From contig DASQFI010000058.1 of NCBI GenBank assembly GCA_035633215.1, forward strand, positions 166,570-230,569: 64,000 nt of DNA. Direction: 5' to 3'. The notes beneath the pieces are model-generated. The model was not told the origin of the DNA. It saw nothing but the letters and a program-made list of their open reading frames with translations, and searched no databases. This DNA is from DASQFI01 sp035633215 (GTDB lineage: Bacteria > Acidobacteriota > Vicinamibacteria > Vicinamibacterales > SCN-69-37). Positions 42,795 to 52,435 of the stretch are shown one piece after another. Position numbers and translations under genes: made by a program. How positions within the stretch are numbered: position 1 is the first letter of the stretch; each line of letters starts with the position of its first letter.

Positions 42795-44300
42795 GTGCGC
42801 ATTCACCTCGTCAATCCAAGCGACTTGTCGTTCGGCATGGCCGTCATCACGCCGCGGTGGCTGTTCGTGCTCGCGGCGGCGACGCCCAAGCGGTTCGGCG
42901 AGCCGCACCTCGTGGACGAAACCCTCGAGCGGTTCACGCCCGAGCAGGTCTCGCCGGGCGACGTCGTCGGCATCGGCATCCATACCGGCAACGCGTTGCG
43001 CGGCTACGAGATTGGCAAGGAGGCGCGCGCCCGCGGAGCGAAGGTCGTGTTCGGCGGCATTCACGCCACCCTTTATCCGGATGAGGTCCGTGAGCGCGGG
43101 GCCGCGGATGCCGTGGTCCTGGGCGATGGCGACCTGGTTTGGCCGCAGGCGCTCGCCGACTGCGAGGCGGGGCACCCGAAACCGCAGTACGACGGCGGCC
43201 GCGTGGACGGCGGGCAGTTCGTGCCAGCGCGGTGGGATCTGCTGCCGCGTGGCCGCTACATGTGGGCGTCGGTCCAGACCGTGCGGGGATGTCCGAAGCA
43301 TTGCTCCTTCTGCTCCGTCTGGCGCACCGACGGGCAGACGCCGCGCAATCGTCACACCGAGGCGGTCATCGGCGAGATCGTCGAGCTGCGGCGCCTCGGG
43401 TTCAGGTTCATCGCGCTCGCCGACGACAACTTCTACCCCGTGTCGCAGGCCGATCTTGTCCAGGCGGCGCGTCTGAAGGATCCGACGCGGCTGCAGCAGC
43501 TCGAGGAGCTTCGAGCCGATCGATTCGATCTGATGGCGCAGCTGGCCCGGCTGCCCGCCGACACCGTCTTCTTCACGCAAATCACCATGGAGGCGGCAGA
43601 AGATCCGGAGTTCCTGGACGCGATGCGGGCCGCGCGGATCCGCGGGGCCCTCGTGGGCGTCGAGTCCGTGACGCCGGAAGGTCTGAAGGCGGTCTTCAAG
43701 AACTTCAACCTCGCCGGCGACGCGCTGGCGACGCGCCTGCAGGCGTTCAAGGAGCGCGGCGTCCACGTGCTCGGCTCGTTCATCTTCGGGCTCCCGACGG
43801 ACGGGCCGGAGACGTTCGAGGCGACCGCGACCGTCGCCGAGAAGGCCGGCATCACGTTCGCGCAGTTCGTGATGCTGACGCCCTTCCCGGGCACGATCGA
43901 CTTCGACAAGTGGGAGAAGAGTTTCGGCGAGGACGTGCCGATGGTGGACGGCGTGCCCATTACGCGCCATTGGCTGATACCCGCTGCGAAGCGGCCGAAG
44001 TTCTTCATGCCGCATCCGACCATGGCGCCAGACGAAATCCGGAGCCGGACGCAAGGCGTGTGGGATCACTTCTACGGCGTCCGGCAGATTTGGGAGCGCA
44101 GCCGGTGCGTCTCGTCGATCAAAGCCCGTCTGGCGTTCGTGCTGGTCTCGAAGCTGTACCGCCAGATGTACGCGAATACGGGCATCTCCACCGACAGCGC
44201 CCGGCGATCGACGTCGGTCCGATGGGCGCGGTGGCTGAGCAAGCCCTGCCAGCGCCTCTTCGCCGGCAAGCCGATGCCCGATCTTCAAATCCCGGGCTAA
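42795..44300 (+). CDS. B12-binding-domain radical SAM protein
   Basis: 501 residues from GTG 42795. Residues 1-135 resemble the cobalamin-binding Rossmann domain (GIGIHTGNALRGYEIG, VVFGGIHATLYPDE). Residues 150-370 are the radical SAM core with CPKHCSFC (CxxxCxxC) and ADDNFYP. The C-terminal 130 residues are family-specific. Class B methylases and ring-forming enzymes of hopanoid, tetrapyrrole and natural-product pathways have this layout; no neighbouring pathway gene fixes the substrate. Confidence 0.88.
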   Translation: MRIHLVNPSDLSFGMAVITPRWLFVLAAATPKRFGEPHLVDETLERFTPEQVSPGDVVGIGIHTGNALRGYEIGKEARARGAKVVFGGIHATLYPDEVRERGAADAVVLGDGDLVWPQALADCEAGHPKPQYDGGRVDGGQFVPARWDLLPRGRYMWASVQTVRGCPKHCSFCSVWRTDGQTPRNRHTEAVIGEIVELRRLGFRFIALADDNFYPVSQADLVQAARLKDPTRLQQLEELRADRFDLMAQLARLPADTVFFTQITMEAAEDPEFLDAMRAARIRGALVGVESVTPEGLKAVFKNFNLAGDALATRLQAFKERGVHVLGSFIFGLPTDGPETFEATATVAEKAGITFAQFVMLTPFPGTIDFDKWEKSFGEDVPMVDGVPITRHWLIPAAKRPKFFMPHPTMAPDEIRSRTQGVWDHFYGVRQIWERSRCVSSIKARLAFVLVSKLYRQMYANTGISTDSARRSTSVRWARWLSKPCQRLFAGKPMPDLQIPG

Positions 44301-44322
44301 CTGACACGGCGTCCAGTCTCTT

Positions 44323-44359
44323 CAATCGATCGATAGATCGATCGGTCAATCGATCGATT
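44323..44359. repeat. ATCG/ATAG tetranucleotide repeat
   Basis: Tandem degenerate ATCG units (AATCGATCGATAGATCG, then ATCGGTCAATCGATCGATT) lie between the convergent radical SAM and YciI genes. They are self-complementary and could form a weak bidirectional terminator. Confidence 0.7.
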
Positions 44360-44363
44360 CCCC

Positions 44364-44654
44364 CTATCCGTCCATTCGTTTTTGAATGTCGTCGGCGCGC
44401 TGACTGGCCCGGAACTCGATGATCCGGGCGTCGGCAAGGCCGTGCCGGCAGAACGGATCCTCCTGAACGATCGCCTCGATCTCGTCGCGGCTCTTGCCGA
44501 CGGCCAGGATGATCCCGCCGTCTCTCGGGATCTTGCGTCCTGAGACGAGGAAGTGGCCCGACGCGTAGTACTTCTTCAGGAACACCATGTGAGCGCGCAT
44601 GTGCGCGTCGATCCGGGCGAGATCGGCCTTGTAGACGAGCTCGATCACGAACAT
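44364..44654 (-). CDS. YciI-like protein
   Basis: 96 residues. It has the YciI fold features: MFVIELVYKADLARIDAHM, a conserved His-Asp region (HMRAHMVFLKKYYASGHFLV) and IPRDGGIILAVGKSRDEIEA. These small ferredoxin-like proteins dimerise; some are dehydratases or dioxygenase-like, but most have no known reaction. The start codon directly follows a very long hairpin at 44660-44760. Confidence 0.88.
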   Translation of the reverse strand: MFVIELVYKADLARIDAHMRAHMVFLKKYYASGHFLVSGRKIPRDGGIILAVGKSRDEIEAIVQEDPFCRHGLADARIIEFRASQRADDIQKRMDG

Positions 44655-44659
44655 GACGT

Positions 44660-44760
44660 GGGGACGGGGGTTGATTTGTGGAAAACTCCCGGGACGTTGC
44701 CGGACAGATTTCCGTGCATGGAGATGTCCCGGGAGTTTTCCACAATCAACCCCCGTCCCC
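44660..44760. repeat. Near-perfect 35-bp-arm hairpin at the VWFA gene end
   Basis: Left arm 44660-44695 and right arm 44726-44760 are reverse complements except for one extra T; the loop is 30 bases. Key parts are GGGGACGGGGGTTGATT and CTCCCGGGAC. The arms include the last codons and TGA stop of the VWFA gene and end five bases before the YciI start codon, so transcripts across the two genes must form this stem. Confidence 0.92.
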
Positions 44761-45867
44761 TTTCGAGACCGCCAGGTAGCTCTTCCGCGCGCGGACAGTC
44801 ACGCCACTCCGGCGGACCCGCACCTCGAGCGTGTGCATCCGGCCATCGAGCGTGGCCGGGCTGAAACCGAGCAGGTACTGTTGATGCAGCTCGTTGGCGA
44901 CGCGCGCGAACGTGGACGCGAGATGCTGCGTGTTGTCGAGCTCGAAATAGCCGCCGCCGCTCTCGACCGCCAGCACGTGCAGGGACGGATCGGGTTTCTC
45001 CGCCGAACAGGGCGCCGTTGGCGTGACCCCTGGCGGCCGGCCCCCGCGTGGATCCCCGCGTCCCGGATAACGAGGGCTGGGACCCGGACCAATGGGACCT
45101 GGCAGTGGAATCGGAATCGGTAGTCGCGGCGGACGCCCGAGGCCGCCGCGACCGCGTCCCGGACCGCTTGGGGGCCGGCGTTGAAATCGGACGGGACCAA
45201 ACGCACCGCGATCGGATCTCGACGCGCACTTCTCGGCGAGCCCGATGCCATAGACCATGACTTCTTCAACCTGCGCGCGCTCGCGAACCGTCCCAAAGGT
45301 CGTGTTCGCGTCCGGCAGCGGAGGGTTGTCGTAGCCGTCGGTGAACATCAGGACGACGCGGCGGCCCTGTTCAGGTGCGAGTGCGTCCATCGCCGCGGCC
45401 GTGGCATTCCACAAGGGCGTCGGACCTTCGTCCTGCAGATTCTCGCGAAGGATCCGGATGAGCGCATCCTGGTCGTTCGTGAACTCGGGCGGGTCCACCT
45501 GGACGCGATTGCTGAAGCTGCCGATCCGCGCCCGGTCGTCTTCATCCAGGTTCAGGACGAACCGCTCGGCGGCCTCCCGAACGAGCTCGAAGTGCTGCGA
45601 CACGCTTCCGCTCCGGTCCAGCATGACGACGATGGTGATCGGCTGAAGGTCGTTCGTGAACAGCGTCAGCGGCTGGCGCTTGCCGTCGTCGAACACCTCG
45701 AAGTCCTCTTTCGTCAGATCGGTTCGGAGCCGGCCCGATCGGTCGACGGCCGAGGCGTAGATGGAAACGGTGTGGATGCCGCCGCGAAACGCCTGGTGCT
45801 GACCCGCAGGAATAACCGGCACCGCCAGGGCGGTTGCGAGTACGACGGCCAAAGACACACGAGTCAT
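44746..45867 (-). CDS. VWFA-related acidobacterial domain protein, exported
   Basis: 373 residues from ATG 45867 (an upstream ATG at 45900 is possible). A signal peptide is followed by a VWFA-related domain (TIGR03436-like): VSIYASAVDRSGRLRTDLTK, FEVFDDGKRQPL, the MIDAS motif MLDRSGSVSQ and VVLMFTDGYDN. A Pro/Gly/Arg-rich insert (about 235-290) interrupts the domain before the conserved LHVLAVESGGGYF and LGFSPATLDGRMH. The C-terminal KGDGG and stop are encoded by the hairpin repeat. Divergent from the TonB receptor at 46038. Confidence 0.88.
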   Translation of the reverse strand: MTRVSLAVVLATALAVPVIPAGQHQAFRGGIHTVSIYASAVDRSGRLRTDLTKEDFEVFDDGKRQPLTLFTNDLQPITIVVMLDRSGSVSQHFELVREAAERFVLNLDEDDRARIGSFSNRVQVDPPEFTNDQDALIRILRENLQDEGPTPLWNATAAAMDALAPEQGRRVVLMFTDGYDNPPLPDANTTFGTVRERAQVEEVMVYGIGLAEKCASRSDRGAFGPVRFQRRPPSGPGRGRGGLGRPPRLPIPIPLPGPIGPGPSPRYPGRGDPRGGRPPGVTPTAPCSAEKPDPSLHVLAVESGGGYFELDNTQHLASTFARVANELHQQYLLGFSPATLDGRMHTLEVRVRRSGVTVRARKSYLAVSKGDGG

Positions 45868-45975
45868 CGGGACCTCGTCCAGGCAGGGCGGCGGGTTCAT
45901 TCTACCGCCGTTGCATCGCTCTATTGAAAGGCTCCCGTCTCACGTCGCCTGCCAGCGTCGACACTGGCATTACGC

Positions 45976-46004
45976 TTGCTCACAAGGGACCTTCGGACTA
46001 GACT
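45976..46004 (+). promoter_or_regulatory. Candidate promoter of the TonB receptor gene
   Basis: TTGCTC (45976-45981) and TAGACT (45999-46004) have the standard 17-nt spacer, 34 bases before the ATG; a GGAGG Shine-Dalgarno lies near 46031. Confidence 0.4.
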
Positions 46005-46037
46005 CCGAGCAACCACACCGCAGACTCTGGAGGCACC

Positions 46038-48965
46038 ATGAGAACGAAATGGCTATGGCGTTGCCTTCTCACGTTCGGACTTCTCGCCTGTATTACCGCT
46101 CCCTTGACCGCCCAGGAACTGCGCGGCCGCATCACGGGCGTCGTCACCGACGCGTCGGGTGCGCTGTTGCCGGGCGTAACGGTCACCGCGGAGAGCCCTG
46201 CGCTCATCCGGCCACAGACAGCCGTCACCGGCGCCGATGGGAGCTATCGATTTCCCCCGCTGCCGTCGGGTGTCTATTCGATTTCGTTCGAGCTGGCGGG
46301 TTTTGGCAAGGTCAGGCACCAGGACGTTCGCGTGGTGCTCAACCAGACGCTGGCCGTCAACGCGCAGCTTCAGCTCGCCGGGTTGACGGAGACTGTCACG
46401 ATTTCAGGTCAGTCACCGGTCGTCGACACATCCACGACGACGCTGGGGACGAATTTCACGAAGGAACTGCTGCAGGACATTCCGAACGCGCGCGACATCT
46501 GGGCCGCGATTGCGCAGGCGCCCGGGTTCCACATGACCGGGTTTGACGTCGGCGGCTCGCATACCGGCACGCAGACCGGCTTCATGTTCTACGGCACGGC
46601 CGGCCAGAACAAGACGCTGCTCGAAGGGATCAACGTGACCGAAGGCCAGGATGCGAACGCCGGCTACTTCGACTTTGGCAGCTTCGAGGAGTTTCAGGTC
46701 GGCGCTGGCGCCATGGGCGAGCAGCAGGGTCCGGGCGCGCTCATGAACATCACGATCAAGTCGGGCGGCGACCGCTACAAAGCCCAGTTCTATTACGACT
46801 TCGAAAACGACAAGACCATCTCGGACAACATTCTCAGCGAGTTCAAAGTGCCTGGGGGTGTTGGGCCAAAGGGATTCAAAGCGCCGGTCATCATCGACCC
46901 GGCGACCGGCGAACGGCTCGGCCTGCTGTCCGGCAACCCCATCGTCAAGCAGTACGACTTCAACGTCAACGCCGGCGGCCCCATCGTCAAGCGGCGTGCC
47001 TGGTTCTTCGTCAGCTATCGGGACAACAACCAGTACCGCTCGATCCTCGGCCTGCCCGGCGAGTCAGCGCAGAGCCAGCTGAAGAACTACACCGCGAAAG
47101 GCACGTGGCAACTGAGCCAGAACAACAAGATCATCGCGTTCTACAACGAGCGGACGAAGCTCCAACCGCTGAGGGATCTCTCGCTCGCGATCCCCGTGTC
47201 GGCGGCGCACTGGCAGGCGTCCAAGAACCGACCCGTCAAGGTCGAGTGGACGAGCGTCCTGACGGATCGCGCGTACCTCGACCTGCAGTACTCGCACTGG
47301 GGGAACTATTTCCCGCTGTATCCGACACAGACGCAGTCCACGTCCGTAGAGGGGGTGCCGGTCGGGCGTCTCGATCTGGTGACCCAGCAACGATCGGGAT
47401 CGATGGACTACTACCACAATCGAACGACGCTCAAGCCGCAGCTGTCAGGAAGCCTGACGCTTTTCAAGGACAAATGGTTCGGGAGCCACGACTTCAAGCT
47501 CGGCTTCGAAGCGTACCGCGAGCGTCGTCAGTTCCTCCGCTTCCAGCCGTTCAACTTCTATTACCGCGACCGCCCAGCCGGGCAGCAGTCGGAAATCGAC
47601 CTGTACAACACGCCCAACGAGGGCATCGATGACGCGAACCTTCTCGCGTTCTTCGCGCAGGACACCTGGGCGCTCACCCGACGCGTCACCCTGAACTACG
47701 GGGTCCGGTACGATCGCTACAGTCTCGGATGGCCGGCGCAGAGCTTCACACCGGAGCTCGCCGCCACGTTCCCGGACCTGTTCCGCCCGGTCGACACACC
47801 CGACACGACCGTCGCGAAGTTCAATTCGGTCAGCCCCAGGGTTGGCCTCGCCTGGGACGTCGCGGGCAACGGCAAGACCGTCTTCAAGGTGTTCTACGGC
47901 CGGTACTATTTCAACCCGAGCACCGACATCAGCTCGCTCGAGAATCCGGTTGGCCAGGCCGCGCTGCGGTTTGCGTTCAACGATCAGAACGGCAATCGGA
48001 TCCTCGATGGGCGGCACGAGCTCGGGAATCTTCTGTCCTCTGTCGGCGGCGCCGGGAACGTCCTCGTCGACCGCGTCAATGATGCCAGCGACCCCGGGAT
48101 CCTCAAGCATGCCTACGGCCAGGGGATCTCAACGCACATCGAGCGCGAGGTGGCCACCAGCCTCTCCGCCCGCGCCTCCTATGTCTACAAGAGCCAGCGC
48201 AATGGCTGGGCCGAGGTGGACGTCGCCCGCGTGGGCGCATACACCCAGGCGTTTCCGTTCGTTGATATCGGTCCGGACGGTGTGACGGGGACCGGTGACG
48301 ATCAGACGCTGAGTCTTCTCAATTTCCCGGCCACAACGGCACAACGACGGTTCACCACGCCTGGCACAATCCCCGGGGTACCAGCCTTCGATGGCGACTA
48401 CCACACCTTCGAGCTGGCGCTGAATCGCCGCTTCAAGGATCGCTGGCTGTTGCTGACATCCTTCGAGCACACCTGGGCTGATGACTTCCGCGCCACGGGG
48501 GTCGGCACGAGCAACCTCGCCGTTGCGCGACAGGCGACGGGGTACCTGTGGCAACCGAACCGCCGGCAGTTCGGGCGTCAGAAGACCACCTACTGGAACT
48601 ACAAGCTCGTCGGCCGCTATGTGTTCCCGTACGAGATTGGCTTCAGCACTTCGTACAAGCTGCAGAGCGGGTTCAACTGGGCCCGCACGATCAGCGTTGG
48701 TGGCTTGCGCGGGGGCAGCGAGGAGATCCTCGCCGAGCCGGTCGACTCCAATCGCACCGAGAACGTCCACATCCTGGACTTCCGGGCGGAGAAGGCGTTC
48801 AAGCTGCGGCGCCAAGGGAACGTGACATTCATGTTCGACATCTTCAATGCCGTGAATGCGAACCCGATCGCCAACTTCCGTGTGGCGACCGGCTCTCGGT
48901 TCAAAGAGGTCATCACGCTTCTCGATCCGAGAATCTTCCGTCTCGGCGTGAGGTACGACTTCTAG
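46038..48965 (+). CDS. TonB-dependent receptor-like protein, Oar type
   Basis: 975 residues. A signal peptide (about 1-27) is followed by a CarboxypepD_reg domain at about 30-115 (GRITGVVTDASGALLPGVTV). A plug (TETVTISGQSPVVDTSTTTL, ELLQDIPNARDIWAAIAQAP, FGSFEEFQVGAGAMGEQQGP) and a large beta barrel ending LDPRIFRLGVRYDF follow. The C-terminal Phe and the overall length are typical of Acidobacterial Oar-like receptors. Substrate unknown. A hairpin follows the stop. Confidence 0.92.
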   Translation: MRTKWLWRCLLTFGLLACITAPLTAQELRGRITGVVTDASGALLPGVTVTAESPALIRPQTAVTGADGSYRFPPLPSGVYSISFELAGFGKVRHQDVRVVLNQTLAVNAQLQLAGLTETVTISGQSPVVDTSTTTLGTNFTKELLQDIPNARDIWAAIAQAPGFHMTGFDVGGSHTGTQTGFMFYGTAGQNKTLLEGINVTEGQDANAGYFDFGSFEEFQVGAGAMGEQQGPGALMNITIKSGGDRYKAQFYYDFENDKTISDNILSEFKVPGGVGPKGFKAPVIIDPATGERLGLLSGNPIVKQYDFNVNAGGPIVKRRAWFFVSYRDNNQYRSILGLPGESAQSQLKNYTAKGTWQLSQNNKIIAFYNERTKLQPLRDLSLAIPVSAAHWQASKNRPVKVEWTSVLTDRAYLDLQYSHWGNYFPLYPTQTQSTSVEGVPVGRLDLVTQQRSGSMDYYHNRTTLKPQLSGSLTLFKDKWFGSHDFKLGFEAYRERRQFLRFQPFNFYYRDRPAGQQSEIDLYNTPNEGIDDANLLAFFAQDTWALTRRVTLNYGVRYDRYSLGWPAQSFTPELAATFPDLFRPVDTPDTTVAKFNSVSPRVGLAWDVAGNGKTVFKVFYGRYYFNPSTDISSLENPVGQAALRFAFNDQNGNRILDGRHELGNLLSSVGGAGNVLVDRVNDASDPGILKHAYGQGISTHIEREVATSLSARASYVYKSQRNGWAEVDVARVGAYTQAFPFVDIGPDGVTGTGDDQTLSLLNFPATTAQRRFTTPGTIPGVPAFDGDYHTFELALNRRFKDRWLLLTSFEHTWADDFRATGVGTSNLAVARQATGYLWQPNRRQFGRQKTTYWNYKLVGRYVFPYEIGFSTSYKLQSGFNWARTISVGGLRGGSEEILAEPVDSNRTENVHILDFRAEKAFKLRRQGNVTFMFDIFNAVNANPIANFRVATGSRFKEVITLLDPRIFRLGVRYDF

Positions 48966-48986
48966 TCACCGTTCTAGCGATCACGC

Positions 48987-49024
48987 TTCAGGCTACGGGC
49001 ACCACGTGTCGCCCGTAGCCTGAA
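48987..49024 (+). terminator. 14-bp hairpin after the TonB receptor gene
   Basis: TTCAGGCTACGGGC (48987-49000) pairs perfectly with GCCCGTAGCCTGAA (49011-49024) around a 10-base loop, 22 bases past the stop codon. There is no T-run; it is probably a factor-dependent or stem-only terminator. Confidence 0.65.
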
Positions 49025-49104
49025 ACCCTCGCCTCGCACTTTCGCACACACGCACCATCGCACCTCGAGCCGTCAGGCGACGGGGCTGTGCTACGCTCGC
49101 GCGC

Positions 49105-52100
49105 GTGCTGGATCGGCGCTGGTTCTACGCGATCTATGCGCTCTCGGGTGGCGCCGCCCTCATCTATGAGGTGACCTGGACGCGTCTGTTGACGCTTCAC
49201 ATGGGTCATACCGTCGCAGCGGCCAGCACGGTGCTGGCGGCGTTCATGGGCGGTCTCGGTATCGGCGCCTGGATTGGCGGCCGGCTCACGAGTGACCGGC
49301 CGCGCCTGCGTGCGTTGTGGGTTTACGTCATTCTCGAGACAGTCGTGGCTCTCGCAGCGCTTCTGCTGCCGGCCGCGCTGGCGGCGATGGAGCGGCCGCT
49401 GGCGTGGGCGTACGCCGATGGCCGTGGCGGGCCCTGGTTTGGTTCCATGCGACTCATCTCGAGCCTTCTGATCGTCGGCCTTCCGGCGGCCGCCATGGGT
49501 GCGACGTTCCCGGCAGGAGCACGATGGGTCGTCGCGCGAGCCGATCGCGCGGGAGAGCACGTGGGCGGCCTTTATGCGTCCAACACGGTCGGTGCCGCGC
49601 TCGGCGCGGCTGCCGCAGCCTTCCTGCTGATCCCGATGTTCGGTCTTCGCGGGGCGACGCTCGTCGGCGTCGCGTGCAACGTGCTCGCAGCTGGCGGCGC
49701 CGCCTGGCTCGCACGAGGCGCCAGGCTCGCGCAATCCGGCCCTTCAATCGCCACTGCCGCGGCTGGTGCTTCCGGGCGTACGGCTCGCGACTCCGGCGGC
49801 AGCCAAATCGCTACCGGTGGCGGGCGCAAGAACCGACGGCGTACCGCGCCAGGCGCGCAGATGGGAGGACGGCCATCGCTTGCCGCGGCCGCGCTCGCGG
49901 TGTCAGGGTTTGTCGCGCTCGTGTACGAGGTCGCCTGGACGCGCATTCTCGCGCTGATCATTGGCCCCACCACGTACGCATTCGGGGCAATGCTCACGAC
50001 CTTCATCGCGGGGATCGCGGGCGGCTCGTTGATCGGCGCGCGAATGGCGGCGCGCGTCAGGCAGCCGGCGCTCTGGCTGGGATGGAGCCTCATAGCGACA
50101 GCCGTTGCAGGGTTCGGTGTCGTCGCGCTCGTCGGACGGCTGCCGCTGATAATCGCCGAAGCTGTCAGCAAGTCACCGCAGGAGTTCGGGTCGCTCTTCC
50201 AGATGCAAGGCGCGATTGTCGCAAGCCTGCTGCTGCCGATGACGTTGTCGCTCGGCGTGGCGTTCCCGCTCGGGATTCGGGTCGCAGCTCGCCGCACGGA
50301 TGCCATTCCGACAGACGTCGCCATCGTCTATGCCGCCAACACGATCGGCGCAATCGCCGGGGCGCTCACCGCCGGCTTCGGATTGATCCCCCTGCTTGGA
50401 CTGAGAGCGACAGTGCTCGCCGGGGGCGTCCTTGCGATTGGGGGCGCGGTGATGTCCTTCATGCTGGGGGATGTCACGGCGCGCGCGAGGCGGACCGGGC
50501 TCATCGGCGCCACGCTCACCATCCTCAGTCTGCTTGCCTTCCCGCCCTGGGACAAGGAGCTCCTGTCCAGCGGCGGATACAAATACGCTCACTTCCTGCG
50601 TGAGTCAGATTTGGAGTCGGCTCTCAAAGCAGGAACCCTGCTGTTCTACGAGGAGGGGGCGGCCGGCACTGTTTCGGTGAAGCGGCTGGCCGGCGCCGTC
50701 TCGCTCGCCATCGACGGGAAAGTCGACGCCTCGAATGCGGGAGACATGTTGACACAGAAGCTGCTGGCCCATCTTCCGCTCCTGCTCCATCCGGATCCGA
50801 AGGAGATCTGCATCATCGGTCTGGGCAGCGGCGTGACGCTGGGCGCGGCGCTTCGTCATGCCATCACGCGTGCGGACATGCTCGAGATTTCCCCGGAAGT
50901 CGTCGAAGGATCGTCATACTTCGCCAATGAAAACCATTCGGCGCTGGGCGATCCGCGGGTGCGGCTGATCCTGGGCGATGGTCGATCGCACCTTCTGCTC
51001 TCGACGCGGCAGTACGACATCATCGTGTCGGAGCCGTCGAATCCCTGGATGGCCGGGGTGGCGACGCTCTTCACGCGAGAGTTCTTCGCGAGCGCCAGGG
51101 CGCGGCTCAGGCCGGGCGGTCTGCTCTGTCAGTGGGCGCACACATACGACATCAGCGAAGCCGATCTCAAATCGATCGTCGCAACGTTCGCCTCGGTGTT
51201 TCCGCGCGGGACGATCTGGCTGGTCGGAGGCAACGATCTCCTGCTGATCGGATCGGTCGATGCCGTGGAGCCGCTTCTGTCGAATATCGAGTCGGCACTC
51301 AGCCGACCGGGTGTAGCGGAGGACCTCTCCGTTGTCGGAGTACGCGGCCCCTTCAGTCTGTTGTCTCTTTGGGCCGGCGGGGAGCGCACCCTCCGCAAGT
51401 ACGGCGACGGCGCCATCGTTCAGACCGATGATCGGACAGCCCTCGAGTTCTCCGCGCCCCGCGGAATCTACCTGCGCGGCGCTCGCGACAACGCCGAGGT
51501 GATCCAGGCCCTCGCGGTCCACGATCGGCCGGCCATCGTCGCCCGGTCGGTCGACGAGGCTACGGCAGTGGACTGGGTGAATCGGGGAAAGATGATGATG
51601 CAGGCCGAAGCGCCCGGATTCGCCTCTCAGGCCTTCGACCGGGCGATTACGCTGAACCCCGCTCACGAGGAAGCCGTTCAGGGCCTGGTGAAAGCGGCGT
51701 CCACCGCAGCGCAGCGGGCAGCCGCATCATCGCGGCTCGAAGCGCTCGTATCGGCCGATCCATCGAACGTCCCTGCCGCGTTGGGGCTTTCGAGAATCCG
51801 GGCGGTACTGGGCAGCATTCCGCAGGCGCTGGAGATCGCGCAACGACTCACGCGGACCTATCCGGCGGATCCCCGCCCCTGGGAGCAATTGGCATCGGTG
51901 CTCGCGGATACGGCAGACATCCAGCAGTTCCGTCCGGTCGTCGAGCGACTCGGCCGGCAGTGGCCCGACCGGCCAAATACGCTGTATTTCGGAGCTACCC
52001 TGGCTTTTCTGGAGGGGGATTTCCCGAGCGCGTTAACGCTCGCCGGACAGGCCGCACGCGCGCAGCCGGACGATGCGAAAGTCCGCAATCTGCTTGGCGC

Positions 52101-52368
52101 CGTGCACGCCAGCCTCGGCCATCGCGACGAGGCGCGACAGGCATTCGAGATGTCCCTCAGCGCCGACCCGCGCGATTCGGCAGCCCTGATCAATCTGGCC
52201 CGCCTGGACCTGCAGGCCGGCGATCTCCAGATGGCCGTCGACCACTTCGCCCAGGCGCTCATCGTCGATCCTGCGTCTCAGGCTGCACGTGCCGGGCTGG
52301 CTGACAGCCTCGACAGGGTCGGAGAATCGGCCCGCGCCGCCAGAATTCGTGCACACTCTCCGAAATGA
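49105..52368 (+). CDS. Membrane-anchored spermidine-synthase-like protein with TPR tail
   Basis: 1087 residues from GTG 49105. Two membrane halves (about 5-215 and 255-470) each begin with a similar LIYEVTWTRLL / LVYEVAWTRIL motif, suggesting an internal duplication. Residues 500-730 are a spermidine-synthase-like methyltransferase fold (ICIIGLGSGVTLG, EPSNPWMAGVATLFTREFF). The C-terminal 250 residues contain TPR-like repeats. The catalytic Asp region reads VSEPSNPW rather than the DSTDP of true aminopropyltransferases, so polyamine synthesis is doubtful. Such fusions are common in Acidobacteria and Planctomycetes; the role is unknown. Confidence 0.85.
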   Translation: MLDRRWFYAIYALSGGAALIYEVTWTRLLTLHMGHTVAAASTVLAAFMGGLGIGAWIGGRLTSDRPRLRALWVYVILETVVALAALLLPAALAAMERPLAWAYADGRGGPWFGSMRLISSLLIVGLPAAAMGATFPAGARWVVARADRAGEHVGGLYASNTVGAALGAAAAAFLLIPMFGLRGATLVGVACNVLAAGGAAWLARGARLAQSGPSIATAAAGASGRTARDSGGSQIATGGGRKNRRRTAPGAQMGGRPSLAAAALAVSGFVALVYEVAWTRILALIIGPTTYAFGAMLTTFIAGIAGGSLIGARMAARVRQPALWLGWSLIATAVAGFGVVALVGRLPLIIAEAVSKSPQEFGSLFQMQGAIVASLLLPMTLSLGVAFPLGIRVAARRTDAIPTDVAIVYAANTIGAIAGALTAGFGLIPLLGLRATVLAGGVLAIGGAVMSFMLGDVTARARRTGLIGATLTILSLLAFPPWDKELLSSGGYKYAHFLRESDLESALKAGTLLFYEEGAAGTVSVKRLAGAVSLAIDGKVDASNAGDMLTQKLLAHLPLLLHPDPKEICIIGLGSGVTLGAALRHAITRADMLEISPEVVEGSSYFANENHSALGDPRVRLILGDGRSHLLLSTRQYDIIVSEPSNPWMAGVATLFTREFFASARARLRPGGLLCQWAHTYDISEADLKSIVATFASVFPRGTIWLVGGNDLLLIGSVDAVEPLLSNIESALSRPGVAEDLSVVGVRGPFSLLSLWAGGERTLRKYGDGAIVQTDDRTALEFSAPRGIYLRGARDNAEVIQALAVHDRPAIVARSVDEATAVDWVNRGKMMMQAEAPGFASQAFDRAITLNPAHEEAVQGLVKAASTAAQRAAASSRLEALVSADPSNVPAALGLSRIRAVLGSIPQALEIAQRLTRTYPADPRPWEQLASVLADTADIQQFRPVVERLGRQWPDRPNTLYFGATLAFLEGDFPSALTLAGQAARAQPDDAKVRNLLGAVHASLGHRDEARQAFEMSLSADPRDSAALINLARLDLQAGDLQMAVDHFAQALIVDPASQAARAGLADSLDRVGESARAARIRAHSPK

Positions 52369-52385
52369 GCGCGAAAGATTGTCTC

Positions 52386-52421
52386 TACGATCTTCATCGT
52401 TGACATACGATATGCGTCGTA
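52386..52421 (+). promoter_or_regulatory. Tandem BlaI-type operators overlapping a -35 element
   Basis: TACGA-N6-TCGTT (52386-52401) and TACGA-N6-TCGTA (52406-52421) are two dyads exactly 20 bp apart, placing them on the same DNA face. TTGACA (52400-52405) lies between and partly within them. The blaI-like ATG follows at 52436, so the gene pair is probably autorepressed. Confidence 0.65.
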
Positions 52422-52435
52422 GGCATGCTCACGGC

